From assembly GCA_947574505.1 (NCBI GenBank), contig CANPJW010000031.1:1-32728 (forward strand): a stretch of DNA of 32,728 nucleotides, written 5' to 3'. Below the pieces are notes generated by a model. That model made no database searches. It was not told the origin of the DNA and saw only the letters and a program-made list of their open reading frames with translations. The translations under genes and the position numbers were made by a program. The DNA is from an uncultured Bacteroides sp. GTDB lineage: Bacteria > Bacteroidota > Bacteroidia > Bacteroidales > Bacteroidaceae. Below, one piece after another: positions 8,421 through 15,494 of the stretch (the first letter of the stretch is position 1; every line of letters begins with the position of its first letter).

Positions 8421-9128
8421 ATGACAAACGTTATTAAAAATAGTATTCCGAATACCGTAACCTGCCTGAACCTTTTCTCCGGTTGTATTGCTTGCGTCAT
8501 GGCTTTTGAAGCAAAATATGAACTGGCTCTACTTTTCATCGCTTTAAGTTCTATTTTTGATTTCTTTGACGGATTGTTGGCTCGTACACTCAACGCACAT
8601 TCCATTATCGGAAAAGACCTGGATTCATTGGCAGATGATGTCAGCTTCGGAGTTGCTCCCTCACTGATCGTATTCTCCTTGTTCAAAGAAATGTACTATC
8701 CGGCAAATATGGAGTTCATAGCTCCTTATCTACCCTATTTGGCATTCTTGATTTCTGTTTTTTCTGCCTTGCGTCTGGCTAAATTCAACAATGACACACG
8801 GCAAACCAGTTCTTTTGTCGGGCTTCCGGTACCAGCCAATGCTCTGTTTTGGGGATCATTAGTGGCAGGGGCACATGACTTCCTGATATCAGACAACTGC
8901 CATCCTGTCTACCTTCTTATACTTGTCTGTCTTTTTTCCGGATTGCTGGTATCAGAAATTCCGATGTTTTCATTGAAATTTAAAAACCTGTCATGGAATG
9001 ACAACAAAATAAGTTTTATATTTCTGATTATCTGTATTCCTCTCCTTATATTTCTTGGGATTAGCAGCTTTGCCGCCATTATTGTATGGTATATTTTACT
9101 TTCACTTTTTACAAGAAAAAGTAAATAA
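8421..9128 (+). CDS. pssA: CDP-diacylglycerol--serine O-phosphatidyltransferase
   Basis: The protein is 235 residues with about six to eight transmembrane helices. The CDP-alcohol phosphotransferase signature D-x2-DG-x2-AR-x8-G-x3-D-x3-D is complete: Asp47, Asp50, Gly51, Ala54, Arg55, Gly64, Asp68 and Asp72 (DFFDGLLART, then GKDLDSLAD). It joins CDP-diacylglycerol with L-serine to make phosphatidylserine and CMP. It begins 10 bases after psd, forming a two-gene phosphatidylethanolamine operon. The C-terminal helices (ISFIFLIICIPLLIFLG and onward) are ordinary membrane spans. The product is also a precursor for membrane lipids near the sphingolipid pathway in Bacteroides, but nothing here points to that. 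Confidence 0.96.
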   Translation: MTNVIKNSIPNTVTCLNLFSGCIACVMAFEAKYELALLFIALSSIFDFFDGLLARTLNAHSIIGKDLDSLADDVSFGVAPSLIVFSLFKEMYYPANMEFIAPYLPYLAFLISVFSALRLAKFNNDTRQTSSFVGLPVPANALFWGSLVAGAHDFLISDNCHPVYLLILVCLFSGLLVSEIPMFSLKFKNLSWNDNKISFIFLIICIPLLIFLGISSFAAIIVWYILLSLFTRKSK

Positions 9129-9136
9129 ACAATCTC

Positions 9137-9153
9137 TTGGCACGTTTGTTGTA
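9137..9153 (+). promoter_or_regulatory. Sigma-54-like promoter upstream of the DUF4834-like gene
   Basis: TTGGCACG at 9137-9144 matches the -24 half of the RpoN consensus (TTGGCACG) exactly. After four bases it is followed by TTGTA at 9149-9153, against a consensus of TTGCA/TTGCT, so one base of the -12 half differs. Predicted transcription starts near 9165, about 30 bases before the ATG at 9196. The changed base lies in the normally conserved GC of the -12 box, so activity is uncertain. Confidence 0.45.
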
Positions 9154-9195
9154 TTATGAGTCTTATCAAAGTTACAACGTAAAAATCATAGCCCG

Positions 9196-9486
9196 ATGCA
9201 TATACTTTTATTCATACTCATTTTTATTATCGCCATTTTCGTATTTGGCCTTTCTATTGTCGGCTTCATACTAAGAACGGTTTTCGGATTAGGACGTGGT
9301 TCTTCATCATCCCGCCCGCAACAAACGGAATCCAAACGTACAAGTCAACAGGATTATGACCAGGCAAGTCGCCGTTCAAATGATGATGAAGAAGAAATAT
9401 ATTCCGAGAATGTTCCGGGAAAAAGACATAAAAAAATATTCACCCAAGATGATGGTGAATATGTAGATTTTGAAGAAATCAAATAA
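9196..9486 (+). CDS. Small membrane protein, DUF4834-like
   Basis: The protein is 96 residues. One long hydrophobic helix (residues 2-29, MHILLFILIFIIAIFVFGLS and onward) is followed by a low-complexity hydrophilic tail rich in Ser, Arg, Gln, Asp and Glu, ending in the conserved-looking segment HKKIFTQDDGEYVDFEEIK. This matches my recollection of DUF4834, a Bacteroidales family of unknown role. It is probably anchored in the inner membrane with the tail in the cytoplasm. It follows pssA by 67 bases but has its own sigma-54-like sequence, so it may be regulated separately. It converges on tadA with only 17 bases between the two stop codons. Confidence 0.72.
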   Translation: MHILLFILIFIIAIFVFGLSIVGFILRTVFGLGRGSSSSRPQQTESKRTSQQDYDQASRRSNDDEEEIYSENVPGKRHKKIFTQDDGEYVDFEEIK

Positions 9487-9503
9487 GCATCACGCTGCCA
9501 CTT

Positions 9504-9941
9504 TCATCTTCGCTTCGCAGCAAAGAACTCTTTCATTAGTGTAGCACATTCATCGGCCATGACTCCTTTTACAACCACTGTTTTAGGATGTAATGCCGCA
9601 CCAGCATATTTCTGATAGCCACGTTTTTCATCTTCGGCACCAAATACAAGCTTACCAGTCTGTGCCCAGGCAATAGCTCCTGCACACATCACACAAGGCT
9701 CAACGGTGACATACAGGGTACATTCGTTCAAATACTTACCACCAAGCACGTTGGCAGCAGCCGTAATAGCCTGCATCTCGGCATGAGCCGTTACATCATT
9801 CAATGTTTCTGTGAGATTATGGGCACGCGCAATAATCCGCTCTTTACAAACCACGACAGCTCCAACGGGAACTTCTCCCCGCTCGGCTGCCTTACCTGCC
9901 TCTATCAAAGCTTGTTTCATGAAGTAAATATCGTCCGGCAT
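9504..9941 (-). CDS. tadA: tRNA-specific adenosine deaminase
   Basis: The protein is 145 residues from the ATG at 9941 (MPDDIYFMKQ). A TTG start at 9959 is possible but lacks support, while an AAAGCGGGG stretch directly precedes the ATG. It has the cytidine/deoxycytidylate deaminase fold with the Zn motif HAE (His53, Glu55 as proton shuttle) and PCVMC (Cys83, Cys86). The segment EVPVGAVVV is typical of TadA. It converts adenosine 34 of tRNA-Arg(ACG) to inosine so that one tRNA reads several Arg codons. The upstream neighbour on the same strand is a small RHH-like gene ending about 25 bases before this start, so the two probably share a promoter at 10209-10238. Confidence 0.95.
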   Translation of the reverse strand: MPDDIYFMKQALIEAGKAAERGEVPVGAVVVCKERIIARAHNLTETLNDVTAHAEMQAITAAANVLGGKYLNECTLYVTVEPCVMCAGAIAWAQTGKLVFGAEDEKRGYQKYAGAALHPKTVVVKGVMADECATLMKEFFAAKRR

Positions 9942-9966
9942 CCCCGCTTTAATTTTCAATTTTCAA

Positions 9967-10200
9967 CTATCGTCTCATATCATGTTCACCAAAAAGGGTG
10001 GGATAATCTTCTTCCATATTCTTATGGATAAACATGAGAATTGTTTCACGAAGCCACCGTGACTTGTTCGTTATCTTATACTTCTCAAGATAACGATCTA
10101 CAATCAGCTGTTCCTCGTCACTCAATAAAATGCTCATCCGTCGTTCCCTTTTGGTACACTCGACATGCATTTTCAGGCACTTCTTACTCCTTTTTCTCAT
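9967..10200 (-). CDS. Small RHH-like conserved hypothetical protein
   Basis: The longest form has 77 residues, with a basic N-terminus (MRKRSKKCLKMHVECTKRER). A strand-helix-helix core follows (MSILLSDEEQLIVDRYLEKY, then KITNKSRWLRETILMFIH) that resembles ribbon-helix-helix DNA-binding or MobC-like small proteins. No operator or partner toxin is seen. The predicted transcription start from the promoter at 10209-10216 falls only a few bases before the ATG at 10200, so translation may really begin at Met11 (10170) or Met22 (10137). The last has a GGGA-type Shine-Dalgarno nearby and would give 56 residues containing the whole core. Probably co-transcribed with tadA. The function is unknown and the RHH assignment is tentative. 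Confidence 0.6.
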   Translation of the reverse strand: MRKRSKKCLKMHVECTKRERRMSILLSDEEQLIVDRYLEKYKITNKSRWLRETILMFIHKNMEEDYPTLFGEHDMRR

Positions 10201-10208
10201 ATCTTCTG

Positions 10209-10238
10209 CAAAATTACTTTTACTTCTGTAAAAACAAA
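10209..10238 (-). promoter_or_regulatory. Promoter for the RHH-like gene and tadA
   Basis: On the minus strand the -33 element TTTG (10235-10238) is followed after 18 bases by TAATTTTG (10209-10216), an exact TAnnTTTG -7 match. It faces the yraN promoter in the same 68-base gap. Confidence 0.65.
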
Positions 10239-10250
10239 GAATAAAAGCAG

Positions 10251-10258
10251 TAAATTTG
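10251..10258 (+). promoter_or_regulatory. yraN promoter, -7 element
   Basis: TAAATTTG matches TAnnTTTG and ends 10 bases before the ATG at 10269, so the transcript would be almost leaderless. No clear -33 TTTG is seen. Confidence 0.5.
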
Positions 10259-10268
10259 CAAAAAAAAG

Positions 10269-10634
10269 ATGGCTGAACATAATGATTTAGGAAAATCCGG
10301 AGAAAATGCCGCTGTAGCTTATCTGGAGCAGAAAGGTTATCTTATTCGTGACCGGAATTGGAGAAAAGGACATTTCGAACTAGACATTGTAGCTGCAAAA
10401 GACAATGAACTGGTTGTAGTAGAAGTGAAGACGCGCAGTGACACTCTGTTTGCGGCACCGGAAGATGCTGTAGATTTACCCAAAATAAGACGCACAGTAC
10501 GTGCGGCGGATGCCTATATCAAATTGTTCCAGATTGACAATCCTGTACGCTTCGATATCATTACCGTAGTAGGCAACGACGGGAATTTCAAGGTTGAACA
10601 CATAGAGGAAGCGTTTTATCCTCCTTTATATTAA
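10269..10634 (+). CDS. YraN/UPF0102 family nuclease-fold protein
   Basis: The protein is 121 residues, the normal UPF0102 length. It starts with LGKSGENAAVAYLEQKGY and carries the restriction-endonuclease-like core FELDIVAAKDNELVVVEVK, in which Asp and the ExK pair match the PD-(D/E)xK metal site; TRS follows. The family resembles Holliday-junction resolvases in fold, but its cellular role is not settled. It stands alone: a promoter element lies just upstream, and 113 bases without a gene follow. That gap holds an imperfect GGCTTT/AAAGCC hairpin and no obvious U-tract. Confidence 0.9.
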   Translation: MAEHNDLGKSGENAAVAYLEQKGYLIRDRNWRKGHFELDIVAAKDNELVVVEVKTRSDTLFAAPEDAVDLPKIRRTVRAADAYIKLFQIDNPVRFDIITVVGNDGNFKVEHIEEAFYPPLY

Positions 10635-10747
10635 AATGCTGTGGCTTTCATATTTATCATTATTAAAAGCCGTAAGCTTCATGCAATCCGTGCTTAAATT
10701 TATGATATAAACTAATTATGAAAACATACTATAATTATTAATTTATT

Positions 10748-11104
10748 ATGAACGTAGAAACTGTCAGAGAATATTGCTTAAACAAGAAAGGAACCACTGA
10801 ATCTTTTCCTTTTGATGAGGTATCACTTGTTATAAAAGTAATGAACAAGATGTTTGCCCTTATTGACCTAGAAGAAGCAAATCACATTTCATTAAAATGC
10901 GATCCGGAAAAGGCGATTGAACTACGCGAACATTATTCCGGAATTGAAGGAGCTTACCATTTCAACAAGAAGTACTGGAATAGCGTCCGCTTTGACAGTG
11001 ATGTAGATGACAGGCTTATGAAAGAACTCATAGACCACTCTTACGATGAAGTAATCAAGAAATTTACTAAAAAATTACGTGCAGAATATGATGCTCTCCC
11101 CTGA
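10748..11104 (+). CDS. MmcQ/YjbR family protein
   Basis: The protein is 118 residues, single-domain and full length for the family. Typical segments: the start MNVETVREYCLNKKGTTESF, then PFDEVSLVIKVMNKMFALI, a basic/helical ISLKCDPEKAIELRE, and the hallmark HFNKKYWNSVRFD. The fold resembles CyaY-like and DNA-binding proteins, but the biochemical role is unclear. Its 3' end overlaps the start of the biotin ligase gene (ATG at 11088, stop at 11102-11104), so translation of the two is probably coupled. Confidence 0.9.
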   Translation: MNVETVREYCLNKKGTTESFPFDEVSLVIKVMNKMFALIDLEEANHISLKCDPEKAIELREHYSGIEGAYHFNKKYWNSVRFDSDVDDRLMKELIDHSYDEVIKKFTKKLRAEYDALP

Positions 11105-11846
11105 TTTATTTCCGGTTCCATTGATTCATATCAGCGAAACAAATTCTACCAATAGCTATTTACAAACCTTTTGTGCCAAAGAAAAAACAGAAGAGTTTAC
11201 AACCGTAGCTGCCGACTACCAAACCTCCGGACGGGGACAGCGTGGAAATTCATGGGAATCGGAACCGCACAAAAATCTCCTTTTCAGCTTTGTGCTTTTT
11301 CCTGAGTTTCTGGAAGCACGCCGCCAGTTTCTTATTTCCCAAATTGTGTCTTTAGCTATCAAAGAAGAATTGGATACATATACCGATGATGTTTCTATCA
11401 AATGGCCGAATGATATTTACTGGAAAGAGAAGAAAATATGTGGCATATTGATAGAGAATGATTTGATGGGGCGGAATATCAGCCGGAGTATTGCGGGAAT
11501 CGGAATCAATATCAACCAAGAAGAGTTTCACAGCCCGGCTCCCAACCCTGTTTCATTGTATCAAATCACAGGAAAGCAATATGATATTTTTGAGGTATTG
11601 AAGAATATTATGCTGCGCATACAGTCTTATTATTGTCAGCTTAAAAAGAATGATACTTTATCAATTGTTGCCCACTATGAAAAATCGCTTTTCAGAAAAG
11701 AAGGGATGCATCGATACAAAGATACCAACGGTGAATTTCTTGCACGGATTGTATGTGTAGAACCCGAAGGAAGATTGATTCTGGAAGATGAAATGCAGGC
11801 AAAAAGAAGATATATGTTTAAGGAAGTAGAATATTTATTGAAATAA
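11088..11846 (+). CDS. birA: Biotin--[acetyl-CoA-carboxylase] ligase
   Basis: The protein is 252 residues from the ATG at 11088 (a second ATG follows at 11091; a GTG at 11079 is also open). It has the catalytic biotin-protein ligase core, with GRGQRGNSW (residues 48-56) forming the biotinyl-AMP loop and KWPNDIYWKEKKICGILIE carrying the conserved Lys-Trp-Pro-Asn-Asp. There is no N-terminal helix-turn-helix, so this is a class I ligase without the repressor role of E. coli BirA. It attaches biotin to the carrier subunit of acyl-CoA carboxylases. The start overlaps the preceding MmcQ/YjbR gene by 17 bases. The following protease gene has its own promoter. Confidence 0.93.
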   Translation: MMLSPDLFPVPLIHISETNSTNSYLQTFCAKEKTEEFTTVAADYQTSGRGQRGNSWESEPHKNLLFSFVLFPEFLEARRQFLISQIVSLAIKEELDTYTDDVSIKWPNDIYWKEKKICGILIENDLMGRNISRSIAGIGININQEEFHSPAPNPVSLYQITGKQYDIFEVLKNIMLRIQSYYCQLKKNDTLSIVAHYEKSLFRKEGMHRYKDTNGEFLARIVCVEPEGRLILEDEMQAKRRYMFKEVEYLLK

Positions 11847-11872
11847 GTAATCTACTAACTGATTAAAAACAT

Positions 11873-11880
11873 TATCTTTG
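11873..11880 (+). promoter_or_regulatory. Promoter -7 element for the metalloprotease gene
   Basis: TATCTTTG matches TAnnTTTG. The predicted transcription start (about 11887) lies after the TTG at 11878 and at the ATG at 11887, supporting translation from the ATG at 11914, which gives a clean lipoprotein signal. Confidence 0.55.
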
Positions 11881-11913
11881 AAACCTATGTTTATAGAAAA
11901 AACTCTCTCATTT

Positions 11914-13218
11914 ATGAAAACAAGATTAATTCTCCTGCTTCCGTTATTATGGATATTAATAGGCTGTAGTGATTCAGACTCTGATTCAGCAACTTTAGAA
12001 ATTTCCCAATCTACATTTGATGATGTCAGTCCGGAAGGAGCTACCATAAAAGTATCCATCACATGCAGTTCTACTTGGAGAACAAGCAGTAACCAAAATT
12101 GGTGTATTCCAAATTTACAAAATGGTAATAATGATGGAGAACTCGTCTTGACTATACATGCCAACAATACGTCAGAGGAAAGGAATGCGACAGTCACCAT
12201 CATAGCAAAGAAAACGAACAAGACTATAAAAATAACTCAATCCCCTTCTACAAGTACAGCCAATGAACATCATTATAAATTGCCCGTTATATTCCACGTC
12301 CTTTATAAAAACCGCAAAGATAGAAAGCAATATGTAGACAAAGGCCGTCTCGCCCAAATCATTAACGCTTGTAACTTGACATATAAGAACAAGATATATC
12401 AAAATTCAAAATATAACATCAGCCAAGATATGAATCTTGAATTTGTCATGGCTACAGAAAAGCCGGACGGAACAACTTTGGAAGAAGCAGGAGTTGAACG
12501 AATAGAATGGGATGAAGTTCCGATGTCTTGCGAACAATTTATGGATGGAAAAGATAAAAACCAAGCTAAGAAATATGCGGAAATGCTCTGGAATCCTAAA
12601 GTATATATCAATATTTTTGTATATCCATTTAGCGAAAACAACATTTTAGGAATTGCACATTTACCTTACTGTTTATCATCATATCCGTTAGATGGTTTAA
12701 ACAATGGAAATTATTTCTTAAGCCATGAGGTAGAATACCCTCATTGTGTGTCTATCAATAGCAACTATATTTATGTAAACGGTGACAATAGTTCCTACTA
12801 TACGACTGATGTCTACAATACTCTTGCACATGAACTAGGACACTATCTTGGATTACATCATGCCTTTTCCGAAGATGGAGATAATACTGATTTGTGTAAA
12901 GATACCGATTATTGCACCGACACCCCTACTTACAACATTACTGAATATACAGAATGGGTTAACGACATAGACGATTTGAACAAGTATTCATTCGATGAAT
13001 TGTGTACAAGAACGAACTGTGAGGGCGACACCTTTATTTCTCACAATATCATGGACTATGCTTTTTGTTATTCAGACCAATTTACATTCCAGCAACGCAA
13101 ACGTATCCGCCACGTATTATCTTACAGCCCTCTTATTCCCGGGGTAAAGGAATACACATCAGCAGATACCCGTTCTTTGAGTTGTGACGAACAACCACCA
13201 ATACAGTTTAGATATTAG
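11914..13218 (+). CDS. Secreted zinc metalloprotease lipoprotein (BACON domain + M43-like)
   Basis: The protein is 434 residues from the ATG at 11914. It starts with a lipoprotein signal (MKTRLILLLPLLWILIGCSD, Cys18). Residues about 25-105 form a BACON-like beta domain (LEISQSTFDDVSPEGATIKV, later ATVTIIAKKTNKTIKITQSP). The catalytic domain has the full metzincin motif HELGHYLGLHH, reading HExxHxxGxxH with His306, Glu307, His310 and His316, and a Met-turn NIMDY at Met380. These features fit pappalysin-like M43 proteases and the Bacteroides zinc metalloprotease lipoprotein group often named after BF0631. Several Cys pairs near the C-terminus suggest disulfides. It would be anchored at the cell surface or in the periplasm. 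The substrate is unknown, and no inhibitor or secretion partner is adjacent. It may be independent of the PUL downstream. Confidence 0.88.
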   Translation: MKTRLILLLPLLWILIGCSDSDSDSATLEISQSTFDDVSPEGATIKVSITCSSTWRTSSNQNWCIPNLQNGNNDGELVLTIHANNTSEERNATVTIIAKKTNKTIKITQSPSTSTANEHHYKLPVIFHVLYKNRKDRKQYVDKGRLAQIINACNLTYKNKIYQNSKYNISQDMNLEFVMATEKPDGTTLEEAGVERIEWDEVPMSCEQFMDGKDKNQAKKYAEMLWNPKVYINIFVYPFSENNILGIAHLPYCLSSYPLDGLNNGNYFLSHEVEYPHCVSINSNYIYVNGDNSSYYTTDVYNTLAHELGHYLGLHHAFSEDGDNTDLCKDTDYCTDTPTYNITEYTEWVNDIDDLNKYSFDELCTRTNCEGDTFISHNIMDYAFCYSDQFTFQQRKRIRHVLSYSPLIPGVKEYTSADTRSLSCDEQPPIQFRY

Positions 13219-13374
13219 TATTTGAAATAAGCTAAAAGAGGTACATCGTAAGTATCCTTTATTTTCGAAGGTTAAACTATCCTGTCCCTATCAATTTGTA
13301 ACTTGATAAATAGCAAAATGCATATTGATAGTAACAGATGGAGAGGAAATTATTTTTTTTCTTGAAGATTTAAT

Positions 13375-13382
13375 TATATTTG
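13375..13382 (+). promoter_or_regulatory. Promoter -7 element for the PUL sigma factor gene
   Basis: TATATTTG is an exact TAnnTTTG match, about 44 bases before the ATG at 13427. The -33 region is a T-run without a clean TTTG. It implies that the housekeeping sigma factor transcribes the ECF sigma gene. Confidence 0.6.
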
Positions 13383-13426
13383 CAACGAATTACTAATTTA
13401 TAAACACAATATCTTCTGCTTTTCTG

Positions 13427-14023
13427 ATGCAATATACCTTATATCAAAATATGAAAGATGTGGCTTTATGGAACCTTGTATTGAAGGGCGATATGAAAGC
13501 TATGTCTTTATTGTATAAGAAACATTACGAATTATTACTTAACTTTGGTCTGAAATATACTTCAGACGAAGAATTCGTAAAGGATTGCATTCAGGATGTT
13601 TTTGTAAAACTTTGTACAAGTAAACGATTGTCATCGACGGAGTATGTACGTTCTTATCTTTTAACTTCTTTGAAAAATGTTATATCTGATAAATTGTCAT
13701 CAATGAGATTGACGGAAGATTTGAATGAACATTGCTTTGAACTGAAAATTGAAGATACTGCTTTAGAATCCCTTTTTAAAGGCAATGATGAAGAACTTCA
13801 ATTAAGCAAAAAATTGGTAGACGCATACAAAAGTCTGCCTGAGAATCAGCGGATGGCAATCTATCTTCGTTATGTCAAAGGATTATCCTATAAAGAAATG
13901 GCAGCTGTCTTGAACATAAATCCCCAGTCTTCCATGAATTTGGTTTCTCGTGCATTAACCAATTTACGGTCAAAAATGATTTTGGATGAGTATTTACTAT
14001 TTATTATTTTATTCTTTTCCTGA
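13427..14023 (+). CDS. ECF RNA polymerase sigma factor (FecI-like, PUL-linked)
   Basis: The protein is 198 residues (190 if translation starts at the ATG at 13451, MKDVALWN). Region 2 spans about residues 25-90 (LYKKHYELLLNFGLKYTSDE, then FVKDCIQDVFVKLC). Region 4 spans about 130-185 (SLPENQRMAIYLRYVKGLSY, then KEMAAVLNINPQS, and LVSRALTNLRSKM). This is the Bacteroides SigK/FecI-like ECF type found next to FecR anti-sigma factors. It is followed by fecR, a GH127-GH43 gene and susC with an STN domain, so it should direct transcription of this PUL when released by FecR. The C-terminal tail is hydrophobic (YLLFIILFFS), an unusual ending that could help membrane association or binding to FecR. 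Confidence 0.93.
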   Translation: MQYTLYQNMKDVALWNLVLKGDMKAMSLLYKKHYELLLNFGLKYTSDEEFVKDCIQDVFVKLCTSKRLSSTEYVRSYLLTSLKNVISDKLSSMRLTEDLNEHCFELKIEDTALESLFKGNDEELQLSKKLVDAYKSLPENQRMAIYLRYVKGLSYKEMAAVLNINPQSSMNLVSRALTNLRSKMILDEYLLFIILFFS

Positions 14024-14119
14024 CTATATTACTCTTTTTTTATAAATACTCTATTTTTTTTCGGAAAAAGTGAGTAGACATTTGCATTATCATCGTTTTA
14101 AAGATAAAGACGATGAAAA

Positions 14120-15223
14120 ATGGAGAAAAGAAAGTTTAAAATACGCCACCATGTTGCACGAAAATTGATCGAGCACGCCAGAGAACAGGAGAGACATGTC
14201 ACTCCTGAAGAACTGGACGACTTGTGGAAACGTGTAGAAGAACAAGTATTCATAGAGAAAAGAAAGAACTCACGACGCCGTATCCTGTATGACACCATGG
14301 CTTTATCGGCTGCGGTTATCTTCTTCTGCATGTTCTGGTTAGGCAAACAATTCATTGCTTATTATGCGGATGATGATTCAATTGTTGATTTTGCCCAATA
14401 CACACAAGCCGAAGAAGCAACCAACAAGGATATTCGATTACTGATACCAGGCAAGAAGGAAGTAGAAGTGAAAGAAACAGATGCAAATATCATCTATTCG
14501 CAAAATGGAACGGTGGTAGTCAATTCTGATACAATTACTCAGCGAGAAACACAGGAGAAAGAAAGAGAGTTCAATCAATTGATAATACCGAAAGGAAAAA
14601 GAACCCGATTGACCTTGGCAGACGGAACACGTTTATGGGCAAATTCAGGGACACGCGTCGTTTATCCCGGTCATTTTGAAAAAAATCGCCGTGAGATTTA
14701 TGTAGAAGGAGAAGTCTATCTTGACGTGTTTCGTAATGAGGATGCTCCTTTCATCGTCCGGACTAAAGATTTTCAGATACAGGTCTTGGGGACATCTTTT
14801 AATGTCTCTGCATATCCGTCGGAGGGCGTTTCATCTGTCGTGTTGGTTGAGGGAAGTGTGAATGTAAAGAATCAGCAGAAAGAACAAGTGATACTTGCTC
14901 CAGGGCAACTGGTTGATATAGAAACGGGACGGTTGCATTCTCCCCGCAATGTAGATGTTGAGCCATATGTATGCTGGGTGAAGAATATGCTGATGTATGT
15001 AGATGAACCTTTGGATAAGGTATTTAGAAAATTAAATTTGTATTACGGCAAAGAATTTATCTTGGAATCCGGCGTGGCAGAGCTGCAAGTTTCCGGAAAA
15101 CTGGATTTGAAAGAAAAATTAGAAGACGTTTTACATACTATTTCTTTTTCTGCTCCTATATATTGCGAAGAAATAGAAGGGAGAATATTTGTAAGAAAAA
15201 AAATAGATATGAATCATTTATAG
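14120..15223 (+). CDS. FecR-family anti-sigma factor
   Basis: The protein is 367 residues. A short cytoplasmic N-terminus (about 1-55) should bind the sigma factor encoded just upstream. One transmembrane helix follows (about 56-79, ILYDTMALSAAVIFFCMFWL). The periplasmic part has a FecR domain (about 150-250; LIIPKGKRTRLTLADGTRLW, then EIYVEGEVYLDV and VLGTSFNVSAY) and a C-terminal DUF4974-type domain (about 285-365; MYVDEPLDKVFRKLNLYY). In PULs the latter meets the STN domain of the ligand-loaded SusC, which is present in the SusC encoded downstream. The gap to the sigma gene is 96 bases. The last codons (KKIDMNHL) lie in a segment duplicated downstream before susC. Confidence 0.95.
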   Translation: MEKRKFKIRHHVARKLIEHAREQERHVTPEELDDLWKRVEEQVFIEKRKNSRRRILYDTMALSAAVIFFCMFWLGKQFIAYYADDDSIVDFAQYTQAEEATNKDIRLLIPGKKEVEVKETDANIIYSQNGTVVVNSDTITQRETQEKEREFNQLIIPKGKRTRLTLADGTRLWANSGTRVVYPGHFEKNRREIYVEGEVYLDVFRNEDAPFIVRTKDFQIQVLGTSFNVSAYPSEGVSSVVLVEGSVNVKNQQKEQVILAPGQLVDIETGRLHSPRNVDVEPYVCWVKNMLMYVDEPLDKVFRKLNLYYGKEFILESGVAELQVSGKLDLKEKLEDVLHTISFSAPIYCEEIEGRIFVRKKIDMNHL

Positions 15224-15342
15224 TTAACCCTTTAATGTATAATTTTATGAGAAACAAAAGTTCTGAAGAAAAGGTTGGATGATACTGCAATTATCATTTT
15301 GTCCTAAAATGATTAATTATTATTTTATAGACAATTGTTATT
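15191..15342 (+). repeat. Duplicated fecR tail + PUL leader, copy A
   Basis: This copy spans the last codons of fecR and the leader after it. It is similar to 18307-18460, upstream of susC. The core at 15246-15310 matches copy B in about 49 of 67 hand-aligned positions. Shared landmarks in order are TAGATATGA (15204-15212), GTTAA, a short reading frame starting TATGA(G/A)AAAC (MRNKSSEEKVG here), a hairpin, and CCTAAAAT. Similarity fades soon after 15342. Confidence 0.7.
15272..15305 (+). promoter_or_regulatory. Leader hairpin A (before the GH127-GH43 gene)
   Basis: The stem pairs GGATGATA with TATCATTTT (six Watson-Crick pairs near the loop, then G-U pairs) and closes with AGG/CCT; the loop is CTGCAAT. 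It overlaps the end of an 11-codon leader frame (15247-15282). The equivalent hairpin upstream of susC is stronger. Confidence 0.5.
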
Positions 15343-15494
15343 TTCCCATTTCTTAATATCAGTCCATTTGTACAGATATAAGTAAGATTTAGAGTAATGA
15401 AGGGATTATTTGATATTTTTCAATAATAATAGAAGAAAATTAGTAACAACCATTCATTCTATAGCAGAAATACATTATTAAAATTAGATATACA

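Noticed and set aside
11878..11914. Upstream TTG and ATG starts for the metalloprotease
   Set aside because: The TTG lies inside the -7 element TATCTTTG, and both would place residues before the lipoprotein signal. The ATG at 11914 gives a clean signal peptide with lipobox.
13219..13426. TATCAA/TTGATA stem and CCTT/AAGG stem downstream of the protease gene as terminators
   Set aside because: Stems of only 4-6 weak pairs with no U-tract; too weak to call.
15283..15494. Promoter of the standard TTTG/TAnnTTTG type before the GH127-GH43 gene
   Set aside because: TTTG occurrences are present but none has a TAnnTTTG partner at 19-21 bases. The ECF sigma factor may use another motif that I cannot define from one locus.
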